Source: Candidatus Tabaqchalia intestinavium
GTDB lineage: Bacteria; Bacillota; Clostridia; Oscillospirales; CAJFTT01
DNA: 40,231 nucleotides
Reading direction: 5' to 3'
Assembly (NCBI GenBank): GCA_904420005.1
Contig: CAJFTT010000061.1
Span: 1-40,231, forward strand
Made by a program: the position numbers and the translations under genes. The notes beneath the pieces are model-generated. The model was not told where the DNA came from and searched no databases. It saw only the letters and a program-made list of their open reading frames with translations. Positions 40,099 through 40,231 of this stretch are shown here, piece after piece; position 1 is the stretch's first letter; each line of letters opens with the position of its first letter.

Positions 40099-40231
40099 GG
40101 TGAACAAGGAGCAACACGCCCAGCGGTGTCTGGAACGGACGCGGACATGCATTCGGCGGGCGTCTCGTTTTGTGAAAAAACGGAATGGCGCATTCTGGCG
40201 CGCCCGCGCACTCGGCGGGCGTCAGCCCGCC
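40099..40231. repeat. GC-rich inverted-repeat element, copy 3 (cut by window end)
   Basis: Reading on the minus strand from 40231, it has GGCGGGCTGACGCCCGCC followed by GAGTGCG, then GTCCGCGTCCGTTCCA, and an end GTGTTGCTCCTTGTTCACC close to the right arm of copy 1. It is inverted relative to copy 1 and continues past the window edge. No gene is seen between 40033 and 40231. Confidence 0.6.

Overview
The window looks like a GC-rich, low-GC-intergenic stretch of chromosome from an anaerobic Gram-positive bacterium of the class Clostridia (an Oscillospirales-like gut commensal is my best guess, inferred rather than shown). The reasons are the strong AGGAGG-type ribosome sites, many lipoproteins with LAAC or LTGC lipoboxes, a surface protein with a discoidin-like domain and a PDTG-type wall-sorting tail, a class M sirtuin operon, and EetA/EetB/ApbE genes known from Gram-positive extracellular electron transfer. 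No tRNA, rRNA, CRISPR array, phage or transposase gene was seen.

Layout. 1-299: broken 3' end of an ABC exporter gene. 449-2732 (minus): a three-gene operon, Fe-S/PNPOx-like flavoprotein, zinc macrodomain hydrolase and class M sirtuin, for reversible protein ADP-ribosylation. 3015-3341: an HxlR redox-type regulator. 3635-11623 (minus): hydrolase and flavodoxin lipoproteins, three aldo/keto reductases, a RibD-type reductase, a flavoredoxin, and decayed CMD, SDR and MATE genes. 11674-17028 (minus): lipoprotein hydrolase, iron alcohol dehydrogenase, two flavodoxin lipoproteins and a flavodoxin-esterase fusion. 17053-19632 (minus): LysR regulator and MATE exporter. 19724-21749 (minus): apbE-eetA-eetB. 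21834-26206 (minus): a second cassette, FMN reductase, iron alcohol dehydrogenase, hydrolase and two flavodoxin lipoproteins, divergent from a TetR-type regulator. 27035-31858 (plus): P-type ATPase, EamA transporter and polysaccharide flippase. 32362-36960 (minus): cupin, double CMD, iron alcohol dehydrogenase, DUF4405 membrane cytochrome, and an aldo/keto reductase with ferredoxin tail. 36993-37469: a broken flavodoxin lipoprotein gene. 37749-40032: the surface protein.

How the genes may work together. The recurring theme is flavin and NAD(P)H redox chemistry split across the membrane. Cytoplasmic reductases (three AKRs, one AKR-FeS protein, three iron dehydrogenases, FMN reductase, flavoredoxin, RibD-type reductase) sit beside six intact exported flavodoxin lipoproteins and one broken one. 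Flavodoxins are normally cytoplasmic, so this number of lipid-anchored ones is striking. Two cassettes share the same core (iron dehydrogenase, esterase lipoprotein, TGNT-type flavodoxin, long-type flavodoxin). The apbE-eetA-eetB operon and the DUF4405 gene could carry electrons to such outer-face flavoproteins, and their promoters share an identical 14-base segment including the -35 box. I propose an extracytoplasmic flavodoxin electron-transfer island; this is inference from layout and families.

The window also contains several decayed genes (ABC, CMD, SDR, MATE, flavodoxin) and at least three copies of an undescribed GC-rich inverted-repeat element, which suggests recent remodelling.
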